Assembly: GCA_958296125.1 (NCBI GenBank)
Contig: OY282444.1
Location: 248,001 to 312,000, forward strand
DNA from: an uncultured Poribacteria bacterium
Lineage (GTDB): Bacteria > Poribacteria > WGA-4E > PCPOR2b
Direction of reading: 5' to 3'
Length of the DNA: 64,000 nucleotides
The position numbers and the translations under genes were made by a program. Of the stretch, positions 52,901 to 60,193 are shown piece by piece (the first letter of the stretch is position 1; each line of letters begins with the position of its first letter). Below the pieces are notes generated by a model that did no database searches, had not been told where the DNA came from, and saw only the letters and a list, made by a program, of their open reading frames with translations.

Positions 52901-53465
52901 GCAATGAGTTGATGTCGGTTTCTGCAAACACACCGCACTTGCCCGCCACGGGATGCAGTTTGATGTCGTAGTACCCCTGATTGCAAAGCTCTTCCGCCGG
53001 AATGCGGAGTTTGGCGTTGACCTTATCAATCACTGCGCCTGTGCCGCCGGCGCACTTATCATTCATCGAAGGTATCTTCTGCTTTTTCCCCGTATTGGGG
53101 TCTTCTTTGAAGATGATGATCTTGGCATCCTGACCACCGAGTTCAATGACCGAGCCCGCTTCCGGGTAAAGCTTCTCCACCGCGAGTGAGACCGCATTCA
53201 CCTCCTGGACGAACTTGGCACCGAGTCGAGGGGCGAGCGCATTGCCGCCGCTGCCGGTGATAAAAATGCGATACAGGTCAATCGGTAGCTGACACGCTTT
53301 CTCTATACTTTGAAGGAGTTCCAGCGTCTTTTCGGGCTGCTTGGTGTCATGACGCTGATAATCCTGCCAGACAATTTCATCCGTAACTGGGTCGACAACC
53401 ACCGCCTTAACGGTTGTCGAGCCGACATCCATACCGATATATAGCTTCTCATATTGTTTATTCAT
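49929..53465 (-). CDS. Large acyl-CoA dehydratase activase (BadF/BcrA family, double ASKHA, DUF2229)
   Basis: The 1178 residues contain two ATPase domains of the 2-hydroxyacyl-CoA dehydratase activator family. The first has YIGMDVGSTTVKAVVV, LGGQDAKI and NDKCAGGTG; the second (from about 355) has FIGLDGGSTSTKAVLL, DVGGQDIKI and NTQCSAGNGYF. Then come a Cys cluster (CFFCKNKCLRTF, about 660-670) and a DUF2229-type region (IGIPRVLNMYSMNP, GSIDPCFPSKVAIPH). Such proteins bind a 4Fe-4S cluster and use ATP to inject an electron into a dehydratase partner. The partner is probably the upstream 648-residue gene. The precise substrate is unknown. Confidence 0.9.
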   Translation of the reverse strand: MNKQYEKLYIGMDVGSTTVKAVVVDPVTDEIVWQDYQRHDTKQPEKTLELLQSIEKACQLPIDLYRIFITGSGGNALAPRLGAKFVQEVNAVSLAVEKLYPEAGSVIELGGQDAKIIIFKEDPNTGKKQKIPSMNDKCAGGTGAVIDKVNAKLRIPAEELCNQGYYDIKLHPVAGKCGVFAETDINSLQKMGVPQDQLMASLFEAIVGQNLSVLTRGNTLRPEVLLLGGPNTYIRGMVEAWKYNIPKIWEEREYPLPEGVDPKGLIKVPENAQYFAAIGAVEFGKQEDESVGTYIGPEDLEHYITYGRLEEKAKMGGSGLSESAEELAAFKERYKEKKFIPATFEPGQVVEGFIGLDGGSTSTKAVLLDQDRNVLVKTYQLSKGNPIEDTMEVIDKLREQVESPGATLKVMGVGTTGYAKDILQEVLGADVALVETVAHTESALRFYDDVDVICDVGGQDIKIIVLKNRQVKDFKLNTQCSAGNGYFLQSTSAGFGIPVEEYADTAFDAQSMPVFGYGCAVFMQSDIVDFQRQGWKPEEIMAGLAAVLPKNIWLYVAQIPNLAALGTNFVLQGGTQKNLAAVKMQVDFIESRFKGKDVQPRVIVHEHCGESGAIGAAIEAVRLWENGRETSFIGLDAVNEISYTTHRSENTRCFFCKNKCLRTFIDVNVGSGSAEVEPPRKSKIPLLDGAKRLIVGNSCERGLVEDVEAMKVIKKGMDDAKGAYPNMQEMAATAIFKSFKPEPAADSIPKFSITKAQKQRAMLMKKREEIRIGIPRVLNMYSMNPVFSAYFESLGLKPRNLIYSDFTSEEMYKEGAKRGSIDPCFPSKVAIPHVHNLLHTHHKKKPLDIIFFPMIDCLPSDLVGTQGCRSCPTVSTTPAAVKAAFTKEGDLFAEMGTQLFDTFVNLSEPQLFEQQMYEQFKDVFGLSEAENRRAVEAGYKALNQYQSVMLRGSGRKIIDQLEAENRLGIVLLGRPYHNDPGICHEILSEFQKLGYPILTQDSLPLDDDILDKLFGDEVRSGVISDPMDIADVWKNSYSENTSIKVWAAKYIARHPNLVALELSNFKCGHDAPIYTVVEETVQNSGTPYFCFKDIDENKPTGSIKIRVETIDYFLRRYGEDMVKKAEQQQTVDEQLREYEAELRHQLAANLETETTFAAAGTLPTELQSEKKRRRSKDF

Positions 53466-53534
53466 TGGTGCCCCTTTCGGTTCAACCGTAAAGAAAGATT
53501 GAGGTATACGAATTTCTCACTTCGCTCGGTCTCG

Positions 53535-53578
53535 ATTGGCAAATCCAGACCCCTCGTCGGATTTGCCAATCCGACGAG
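53535..53578 (-). other. Two mutually exclusive hairpins between the dehydratase and activase genes
   Basis: ATTGGCAAATCC (53535-53546) pairs perfectly with GGATTTGCCAAT (53559-53570). CTCGTCGG (53553-53560) pairs perfectly with CCGACGAG (53571-53578). The two stems overlap in sequence, so only one can form at a time. No T run follows. Confidence 0.5.
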
Positions 53579-53627
53579 AGCGATTCGGGCGGAATAAGCA
53601 GGCCCATAAGTCTGCAAGCCGCAAGCT

Positions 53628-55574
53628 TTAAGAGTCACACCCACACGATGTTCCACAAGAACTAGAGTCCTCAGATGCCTCAGGGTCGATCTGCGTGAGT
53701 TGTTGATTGGCTTTCTGGATTGCCAGTATTTGATCCGTGGTATCGCTTTCCGCTTCATCGGACGCAGCGGGCTTAGGTTCCGGGCGGTATCCCATCAACT
53801 GTGCAACGTGATGGACGAAGTTGGCAGCTGTGCCGATGATGCCTTTCGTGTGTGGCACCACGTATAGACCTCTCTTGAGTTCCGGATGGTCGTCGACATA
53901 CTGTTTAATCTCATCCAATGTAAACCCGGTTGCGGTAAGCACCCGGCTGAATTCCTCTTTGCACTTGACTTTGGCTTCACCCAGTGCCATCTGCACACGA
54001 CTATGCGCGTTGATCTCGCCTTCGCCGGATGTCTCAATGGGCAGGAAGATTATATCCTTAAAATGGTTCACCACCGCCGATTGTGCTCCATCGGACTGAG
54101 TAGAAGGCATGCACCCGAACGGTTTGAGACTGAGGACCATGTGACACAGATCTTTGTTATGATAGTAAATGTTTTTAGCGACCTCAAGGTGACCTTCACC
54201 TCCGCCCGATCGGGAGTTGTAGAATGGGTGCCCGAGCCGCTGCAACTCATACTGATCTGTTAAATCATGGGGCATATAGTTGAGCGCTTCCCGCATCCGA
54301 TTCCACTCTCTTTTGAAGATCGATTCAGCTATCGTCAACGTTTGCAACGAACGCTGCTGCTTGAACTTCCGGGCCAGGCTTTTATCAAGCCGCCAGGGGC
54401 GAATCGGTTCCTCTTTTTCATCGATTCCCAGACGATCCCCCATCTTCAGCTTGGCTTGATGAATCATATACACAACCCACGTGCCAACGGGTTCAACGAC
54501 GACCTGCGAACCTTCTCGTTCCAAGAATCGGAACATATTGAAGTTGCCATCTCCCTCCGTGGTCTGCGCCCAGAACTCGCCCGTGATTTTGACCGTTGGC
54601 TTGACGCGGGTGCGGTCTACCTCGATCTGATTGATGCGCTCACCGATTTCCCGGAGTTTATCCGTGTATTCGGTCCCAAATAGCTGCTCGAGGAATTTGC
54701 CAAGTGTCTCAATGGTGTTAGTCGCCTTGGGGAGACTCTTCAGGAAATGACCGACTTTGCCATCGAGCTTGAAAGAACGCTTGTTCTTAAATACGTTGTG
54801 CAACTTATCCATGCACTCTCGCAGGACTCGGTCTGTCTCGCCCTCATTGACCTCGTAGGGCCGGATCTGATAGGCGACATCGTTTAGCAAATCCCCCATA
54901 TTCATCGCATTGATGAGGGCGAGGAAGAATTCTGTGTTCAGCTCCAGACCAGCCTCTACCTCCGACTGATTCAATCCGCCGGACTGCTGGAAGAGATGGA
55001 CCCGGAATCCATCAAAGCCGGAATTTCTTAACGCCAAACGGTACTCTGCCTCATACATGCCGAAGCGACACGGCCCACACGCACCCGCGGTCAGAAAGAG
55101 ATATTTATCTATAATTTCCTCTCGGAGTTGTCCCTTGTGCTCGAGTTCCTGTAGGTGCTTTACCAGATTTCCGACCGTAAAATAAGTTGGATTACACTGA
55201 CCATTATTGCCAAACTCCTTACCAAGTTGAAAGGCTTCGACATCCGGGGTGGGTATATACTCACATTTATACCCCAAACCCTCAAGCGCGCCGTGAATCA
55301 GGTGCTCATGCCGCCAAGTCAGACCACCGAACAGAATCGTCGTATCAGCCCGCTGATCCTTTGTAAATGGGCGTTCCACAGGTTTTTCAAAATGATGAAC
55401 AAGCCCCTCCTCTATTCCCAATTCTTTCTGAAGGCTCGCTTTTTTCTCCGACAACTTTTGCTGAATGAGGGTCTCAACATCTACTGTGGGCATACTTTTG
55501 AAGCTGCTCGGAATCCCAATCTTATCGGGGTTTTCTGAATTCTGAGTATCCGCGTTTTTTTCTAAGTTACTCAC
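53628..55574 (-). CDS. 2-hydroxyacyl-CoA dehydratase D-component-like protein
   Basis: A 648-residue protein related to the HgdB-like subunits that bind an iron-sulfur cluster. Candidate cysteines are in FGNNGQCNPTYFTVGN, TAGACGPCRFGMYEAEYR and LKPFGCMPSTQSDGAQ, plus a Cys-rich tail (SSCGTSCGCDS). The N-terminal 60 residues are charged and non-conserved in appearance. It pairs with the activase 162 bases downstream; the two look like separated parts of the giant CoA-activase proteins found as single chains elsewhere (inference). The promoter region has a palindrome that probably binds the nearby TetR protein. Confidence 0.85.
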   Translation of the reverse strand: MSNLEKNADTQNSENPDKIGIPSSFKSMPTVDVETLIQQKLSEKKASLQKELGIEEGLVHHFEKPVERPFTKDQRADTTILFGGLTWRHEHLIHGALEGLGYKCEYIPTPDVEAFQLGKEFGNNGQCNPTYFTVGNLVKHLQELEHKGQLREEIIDKYLFLTAGACGPCRFGMYEAEYRLALRNSGFDGFRVHLFQQSGGLNQSEVEAGLELNTEFFLALINAMNMGDLLNDVAYQIRPYEVNEGETDRVLRECMDKLHNVFKNKRSFKLDGKVGHFLKSLPKATNTIETLGKFLEQLFGTEYTDKLREIGERINQIEVDRTRVKPTVKITGEFWAQTTEGDGNFNMFRFLEREGSQVVVEPVGTWVVYMIHQAKLKMGDRLGIDEKEEPIRPWRLDKSLARKFKQQRSLQTLTIAESIFKREWNRMREALNYMPHDLTDQYELQRLGHPFYNSRSGGGEGHLEVAKNIYYHNKDLCHMVLSLKPFGCMPSTQSDGAQSAVVNHFKDIIFLPIETSGEGEINAHSRVQMALGEAKVKCKEEFSRVLTATGFTLDEIKQYVDDHPELKRGLYVVPHTKGIIGTAANFVHHVAQLMGYRPEPKPAASDEAESDTTDQILAIQKANQQLTQIDPEASEDSSSCGTSCGCDS

Positions 55575-55678
55575 AGGTTACCTCCTTGATCCACCGTTGA
55601 AAAGTTAGTTCCATGATTATTCCGGTTCCACCTCAAATGACACGCCGGAAACAACATCAAGCCTGACCGAATTGATTC

Positions 55679-55728
55679 AGACTGACATATCAGTCTAGTA
55701 TATTAACATATCTTTATGAAAAAAGCAA
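55679..55728 (-). promoter_or_regulatory. Promoter with TetR-type operator of the dehydratase-activase operon
   Basis: On the minus strand TTGCTT (55728-55723), 17 bases and TAATAT (55705-55700) are followed at the expected transcription start by a palindrome AGACTGA-CATA-TCAGTCT (55679-55696 on the plus strand). An 18-bp palindrome over the start site is a usual TetR operator layout. Confidence 0.6.
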
Positions 55729-55747
55729 GAAACTTCTAGGTCAACTG

Positions 55748-55942
55748 TAGGGTTATTTAATTTTCCTATATTATTGTCTGAATCACGGATAACAGACGGC
55801 CTCGACAATTGGCATAAGAAGGCGCGATGAACGCGCACTTACAAACAGCGGGGCAGGGATGAACCGCCTACCGGGGGTGGGGATAGAACGGGACACTACG
55901 AACAGTAGGGCATGAGCCAAAACCGAAAACTAAATAGCCCTA
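55748..55942. mobile_element. 195-bp miniature inverted-repeat element with 10-bp target duplication
   Basis: The element begins TAGGGTTATTTAATTTTC and ends with the complement of TAGGGCTATTTAGTTTTC (16 of 18 identical). It is bracketed by perfect direct repeats AGGTCAACTG at 55738-55747 and 55943-55952. Terminal repeats plus a 10-bp duplication fit a MITE mobilised by an IS4-superfamily transposase. It has no coding capacity. Confidence 0.88.
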
Positions 55943-56011
55943 AGGTCAACTGAGCGGCACTTATGTTTCTTACGGGGTCGAAACTTTTGCTGTGATGTTA
56001 ACACGCTCCAG

Positions 56012-56605
56012 TTAAACCATCTGGGAGGTTAAAACTCCCTGCAATCCGAAATTCAAAATTTCATCCAAGATCCAATCCAGTTGAGAAAGGGCTTCCGCTT
56101 CTGAGAAGATGAGATTGGTGACCTCTTTCACGCAGCCCAGAATGCAGCGCGCGGTTACCTCCGTGTCGCACTTTCTAACCAAACCGAGTTCAATTCCGTG
56201 TTGGAGCGCAGATTCGATCTTGCCTAGCACCCCTTCATAAAATTCGCTCAACTTACTGTCAAACTCACTGTCCAAACCGACTGCGCGACTCAATAAAATC
56301 TGAGTCATGTCCGGATCTTCTAGCGCAAGCATGATAACCGATCTCAGGATATTTCTCAACTGTTCCAATGGAGGGCTTGAAGCATCTAAATCGATCCGCT
56401 TTATAATAGCTTCAAGCTCCTTAACTAGCCCGTCAAGAATGTTATCGAAGACATCCCTTTTGCTTTGAAAATAGAGATAAAATGTACCCCTGGCGATGCC
56501 TGCTCGCTGGATGATATCTGAGATACTTGTTTGATGATACCCCTTCTGCGAAAAGACCTCTTTTGCACAACGTAGCACAATTTTCTTCCGTTCTTCTCTT
56601 AACAT
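56012..56605 (-). CDS. TetR/AcrR family transcriptional regulator
   Basis: The 197 residues begin with the TetR DNA-binding domain (IVLRCAKEVFSQKGYHQTSI, then IIQRAGIARGTFYLYFQSK). A helical ligand domain follows, resembling the fatty-acid or acyl-CoA-responsive FadR-type members. It sits upstream of the dehydratase-activase genes on the same strand and probably represses them through the palindrome at 55679-55696. A MITE separates regulator and operator. Confidence 0.93.
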   Translation of the reverse strand: MLREERKKIVLRCAKEVFSQKGYHQTSISDIIQRAGIARGTFYLYFQSKRDVFDNILDGLVKELEAIIKRIDLDASSPPLEQLRNILRSVIMLALEDPDMTQILLSRAVGLDSEFDSKLSEFYEGVLGKIESALQHGIELGLVRKCDTEVTARCILGCVKEVTNLIFSEAEALSQLDWILDEILNFGLQGVLTSQMV

Positions 56606-56676
56606 TTTTAATCTTCTCTAATCTGATTACATAAAACGTAAAGAGCGTCTTGTGACACAATCCGATATCTTACGTT

Positions 56677-57819
56677 TTATGCCGCTGCCTTTAACAACCA
56701 ACCTATCGCTGCCCCGCCTAGCACCAGCCACGCTGAGTTGATTTTATAACGAAACAGCACCGCCGCCGATACGAGAGCAATCAGCCAAGCTCCCCAATCA
56801 ATCAGCGTGTGACGCGCCAACTCAACTGTGACCGCCGCCATCAGCCCGATCGCGCTTGCGTTGACCGCATCTAGAAACGCACCGGTAACCGCTGACTGGC
56901 GAAGGCGTGGAATGAGCGGATTGGTCACTAACACAAATAGAAACGATGGGCAAAAGATGCCAAGGGTCGCCACAAGCGCGCCGGTGGGGCCTGCCAGCAC
57001 GTAGCCGATGAACGTGGCAGTCGTGAGGACTGGACCCGGCGTAAACTGCCCAATCGCGACCGCGTCAAGGAGTTGTTGCTGTGTCAGCCATTGATACTGC
57101 TCAACTAACCCACCTTGCAGGAAAGCAACGAGGACGTAACCGCTACCAAACAGGACGCAGCCAATTTTGAGAAAGAAAAGCCCAAGGGAATGGAGGGAAA
57201 CTAGCACCGAGGAGGCAGCCGGGGCCGCGAGCCCCAGATTGCTGGCGGGGAGCCATGCAAAACTGAGCAGCATCTTCCCTTTTCGCCATTGACTTCCGAA
57301 TTGCCACAAGATGCCTGCAATTCCACCGCCAAGCAGTGTAATGATTTCGTTGATGCCAAACAGGACAAGCAGCATCACCAAGAATCCGACACCGATCAGA
57401 AAGGGGCCCTTTGCCGCTGTTTTACCCAATCGCCACACGGCACTCAGAATAACAGCGATGACCGCCGGCTTGATACCGTATAGCAGGGCCTCCACCTGTG
57501 GCACCGTCTGAAACTGGTCGTAAACCCACGCACAACCCAATGTGATCAATGCTGCGGGAAGAATAAAGCTGACACCTGCGACGACCCACCCTACAATCCC
57601 GGCACGCACCAAACCGATGTGGATTGTCATCTCAGTGGAGTTGGGACCAGGAATGAGATTCGTTGCACCGAGCAAGTCAAGGAATCGCTCGCGCGTCAAC
57701 CAACGACGGCGTGTGACAACCTCCTCCTCCATCATCGCAATATGCGCGGCTGGCCCGCCAAAAGCGGTGACACCTAACTTAAGAAATAACGCCGAAAGTT
57801 GCCCAATCTTGTTCATCAT
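56677..57819 (-). CDS. chrA: Chromate transporter, full-length ChrA
   Basis: A 380-residue inner-membrane protein with two homologous CHR domains. The first carries LGVTAFGGPAAHIAMMEEEVV, RRRWLTRERFLDLLG and NLIPGPNSTEM. The second repeats the pattern as KIGCVLFGSGYVLVAFLQ, WLTQQQLLDAVA and GQFTPGPVL. ChrA expels chromate; many homologues have other or unknown anion substrates. The ATG (57819) lies almost at the predicted transcription start of a perfect promoter, so the message would be nearly leaderless. Confidence 0.93.
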   Translation of the reverse strand: MMNKIGQLSALFLKLGVTAFGGPAAHIAMMEEEVVTRRRWLTRERFLDLLGATNLIPGPNSTEMTIHIGLVRAGIVGWVVAGVSFILPAALITLGCAWVYDQFQTVPQVEALLYGIKPAVIAVILSAVWRLGKTAAKGPFLIGVGFLVMLLVLFGINEIITLLGGGIAGILWQFGSQWRKGKMLLSFAWLPASNLGLAAPAASSVLVSLHSLGLFFLKIGCVLFGSGYVLVAFLQGGLVEQYQWLTQQQLLDAVAIGQFTPGPVLTTATFIGYVLAGPTGALVATLGIFCPSFLFVLVTNPLIPRLRQSAVTGAFLDAVNASAIGLMAAVTVELARHTLIDWGAWLIALVSAAVLFRYKINSAWLVLGGAAIGWLLKAAA

Positions 57820-57827
57820 GTTTCCGG

Positions 57828-57856
57828 ATTATAGGCGATCACGGACGATTTGTCAA
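57828..57856 (-). promoter_or_regulatory. Perfect consensus promoter of chrA
   Basis: On the minus strand TTGACA (57856-57851), exactly 17 bases, TATAAT (57833-57828). The predicted transcription start falls within a few bases of the ATG at 57819. Confidence 0.85.
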
Positions 57857-57934
57857 GATCTATTTTTGGAAGGACGTGGTTCAGATCAGCACTGTTACCC
57901 ATCTGTCGGCTCCTTCCCGCTCTTAATTTTGGGA

Positions 57935-57963
57935 TTGATCGCCATTTTGATTTTTGCTATAAT
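57935..57963 (+). promoter_or_regulatory. Promoter of the P-loop kinase-like gene
   Basis: TTGATC (57935-57940), 17 bases, perfect TATAAT (57958-57963), about 77 bases before the ATG. Confidence 0.65.
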
Positions 57964-58039
57964 GTCGAATGATAGAAGGATATTGACTATTTCAGGGTGG
58001 GTTTGAGCTATCACAAGAAATTATGGGAGGAAATTGCTT

Positions 58040-58717
58040 ATGAATCTCATTTTTGTCGGATGCGAATATGCCGGTAAATCGACGCTAGCGGTAGAGGTTA
58101 TGAAATGGGCGGAGCGGACTTTGGGCGGGACGAGCCATTTCCACGATCATATGAGCGTTCCCTCAAGCGAGTTGATACCAGAGGCTCAAGAATCGCTATT
58201 GACTCTACATCCTCAAGCCGTGGAGATGCTCCAACGCTATATGATTGAGTATCATGTCTCGGAGGCTTTCTATAGCAACCCCGACCACAACCTGATGGGC
58301 TTGGTCATCGAAGAAGCGGTCTATGCCCCGTTATACTACGGCTATGGCGGGAAGGATAGCAAGGCACCTTTCCGAAGCCCGGAAGGCCAGCGGACCGAAA
58401 TGGCACGACGCATAGAGACAAAGATCCTTGAGCGTGCACCGGGGGCGGTCCTGGTCCTTTTCAAAGCGGCACCAGCGGTGATTGCAAAACGGATGAAGGA
58501 AAACCCGCACCCCCACCAAGTTGTGCAGGAGAAGGATATTGAGTGTGTTCTGCAACGGTTTGATGAGGAGTTTGAGGGATCCTTGATACAAAAGCGAATC
58601 GTCCTTGATACTACCACTGCAACCGTGGAGGAGACACTGGCGGAGTTTGTGGAGAAATACGAACCGTTCCACACCAACGCGGACCTCCTGCGGTTACGCC
58701 AACGTTCGACAGCATAA
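58040..58717 (+). CDS. P-loop NTPase, deoxynucleoside/thymidylate-kinase-like
   Basis: A 225-residue protein with Walker A GCEYAGKST at residues 7-15. A helical lid region contains QRTEMARRIETKIL, and AVLVLFKAAPAVIAKRM and a C-terminal core strand are in the nucleotide-kinase style. It lacks an obvious dTMP-specific DR(Y/H) motif, so the phosphate acceptor is uncertain. Start at 58040 follows GGGAGG at eight bases; the upstream TTG is not needed. Confidence 0.75.
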   Translation: MNLIFVGCEYAGKSTLAVEVMKWAERTLGGTSHFHDHMSVPSSELIPEAQESLLTLHPQAVEMLQRYMIEYHVSEAFYSNPDHNLMGLVIEEAVYAPLYYGYGGKDSKAPFRSPEGQRTEMARRIETKILERAPGAVLVLFKAAPAVIAKRMKENPHPHQVVQEKDIECVLQRFDEEFEGSLIQKRIVLDTTTATVEETLAEFVEKYEPFHTNADLLRLRQRSTA

Positions 58718-58755
58718 ACAGGGAAGGCTCATGTTAAGAAATCGTGCAACAGAAA

Positions 58756-58852
58756 CCACCCCCCCGTTCCGAGGGCAGGCCCGCCTGTCCCGATAGAATC
58801 GGGGATGCAATCGGGGACAAGCAGGCAGGCAGAACGGCATTTCACGCATCAC
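58756..58852. repeat. Intergenic GC-rich palindromic repeat cluster
   Basis: The 199-base gap contains GCCCGCCTGTCCCGAT, two copies of AATCGGGGA and AAGCAGGCAGGCAG, which together can fold into nested hairpins. TGCCTGCCTG-type sequence recurs at about 12245 and 27861. The following TTTCACGCATCACGCG motif resembles sequence inside the tlyA 5' region. No gene. Confidence 0.45.
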
Positions 58853-58916
58853 GCGTTTTGCACTTTCTTTTTATATGAGCCACAGGGAAATGAGGTCTAC
58901 TCGGTGGATGGAAGAA

Positions 58917-59975
58917 TTACCAACTCGAAACCCATCGCTCCCGATTCGGGATAGGTGGACTGACGGGCACCCCACCTCGTAGATGGGACTCGTAAATACC
59001 GAATCCGATGTCTTGGCTAAGCATCGCCACGCGGAGGTTGCTTCGGCCGGGTGTTCCGGTTTTGATTGACTGGATGAGGTCGCGGATAAGATGCACGGTG
59101 CCACTCCGCGGTGGGCTCTGCTCGACCGAGACCGTATCCCACGCATCCGACACCACGTCTCGACGCCGCATCTGTACCGCCTCGCCATCGTTTACAACGC
59201 GGAGGACACCGTTGGTGCAGACCAGTTCAATCTCTCTGCCAACGCCGGTGCCCGCCACATGCGCGGTTGTTCCGTTATTAAACTTGATGAGTGCGGACAG
59301 GACTGACGTATCTTGGACGAATTTCATGCCGGAGGTGTCCCCTTCGGGTGGGTGGAGTTTTGAGATGATTCCTTGAATTGACACGGGTTCCGGGTCGCCA
59401 AGCATATAAAGCAGTAGGTCAATGAAGTGACCTTCAAGTGCCTTGCCTTCAAAGCCTAGCACCGATTGGACTTCGCCCAGCTCTCCACTTTCGGCAATGG
59501 TCCGCGCTTGCTCGTAAGCTGCCCAGTGGCGATAGATGGGGCCATACTCCAAATGAACACCGTTACGCTCAAATGCGTCTCGGATAGCATCTGTTTCCAC
59601 AAGCGTCATACAGAGTGGTTTCTCCGCGTAGATCCCCTTAACGTTGTGTTCTGCGGCAAACACCATCTCCTCTGCATGTTGTTCCGGGCGCGTGGTAACA
59701 CTAACGATATCGAGATTTTCTTTTTCAATCATCTCACGGTAGTCAGTATAGGCGGCGGGAACATTCCATCGTTCCACGAAGTGCGTCAGGCGTTCCTCAT
59801 GGATGTCACACGCAGCGACGATTTCCGTCTCATCGACAGCAGCGTAGCCCGCAGCATGAGAGTAGGGGAGTGCCAAGCCACCGCGGTAGGGGCGTTGTTT
59901 CCTTCTTAATATCTGCTCATCTTCGATGGTGTTTGCCATGCGGCCACACCCGATGACACCAACTCTAAATGCCAT
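58917..59975 (-). CDS. Gfo/Idh/MocA family oxidoreductase
   Basis: A 352-residue member of the NAD(P)-dependent family: FRVGVIGCGRMANTIED, EKP motif in IYAEKPLCMTLVETD, LEYGPIYRHWAAYEQAR and a C-terminal sheet domain ending in GVPVSPPIPNRERW. Substrate unknown. The start at 59975 follows GGAG; a longer in-frame start at 60056 adds 27 unrelated residues. Its promoter appears to share a -35 box with the divergent metallophosphoesterase gene. Confidence 0.9.
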   Translation of the reverse strand: MAFRVGVIGCGRMANTIEDEQILRRKQRPYRGGLALPYSHAAGYAAVDETEIVAACDIHEERLTHFVERWNVPAAYTDYREMIEKENLDIVSVTTRPEQHAEEMVFAAEHNVKGIYAEKPLCMTLVETDAIRDAFERNGVHLEYGPIYRHWAAYEQARTIAESGELGEVQSVLGFEGKALEGHFIDLLLYMLGDPEPVSIQGIISKLHPPEGDTSGMKFVQDTSVLSALIKFNNGTTAHVAGTGVGREIELVCTNGVLRVVNDGEAVQMRRRDVVSDAWDTVSVEQSPPRSGTVHLIRDLIQSIKTGTPGRSNLRVAMLSQDIGFGIYESHLRGGVPVSPPIPNRERWVSSW

Positions 59976-60090
59976 TTTTTTCTCCGTAAGTTTGATCAGA
60001 TCCTTCGGAAAGTTAAGATTGACTATGAAAGCAGTGAACAATTTAGGCGGCTCCAAGCGAGGCTAGGAGAGGCTAAGCACCGTTAAAACT

Positions 60091-60142
60091 TCTATACTTT
60101 AGAGCTACACCGCTTGCAAAAGCGACGAGGTTATGTTATGCT
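60091..60142. promoter_or_regulatory. Divergent promoters sharing one palindromic -35 box
   Basis: The palindromic hexamer TTGCAA (60114-60119) is spaced exactly 17 bases from TATAGA on the minus strand (60096-60091, toward the oxidoreductase). It is also exactly 17 bases from TATGCT on the plus strand (60137-60142, toward the metallophosphoesterase). Both -10 boxes are four of six to consensus. Confidence 0.5.
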
Positions 60143-60193
60143 ATCGAAAATTATTCTTTATGCCGTATCCATAACAAGGACTAATACCTATAG

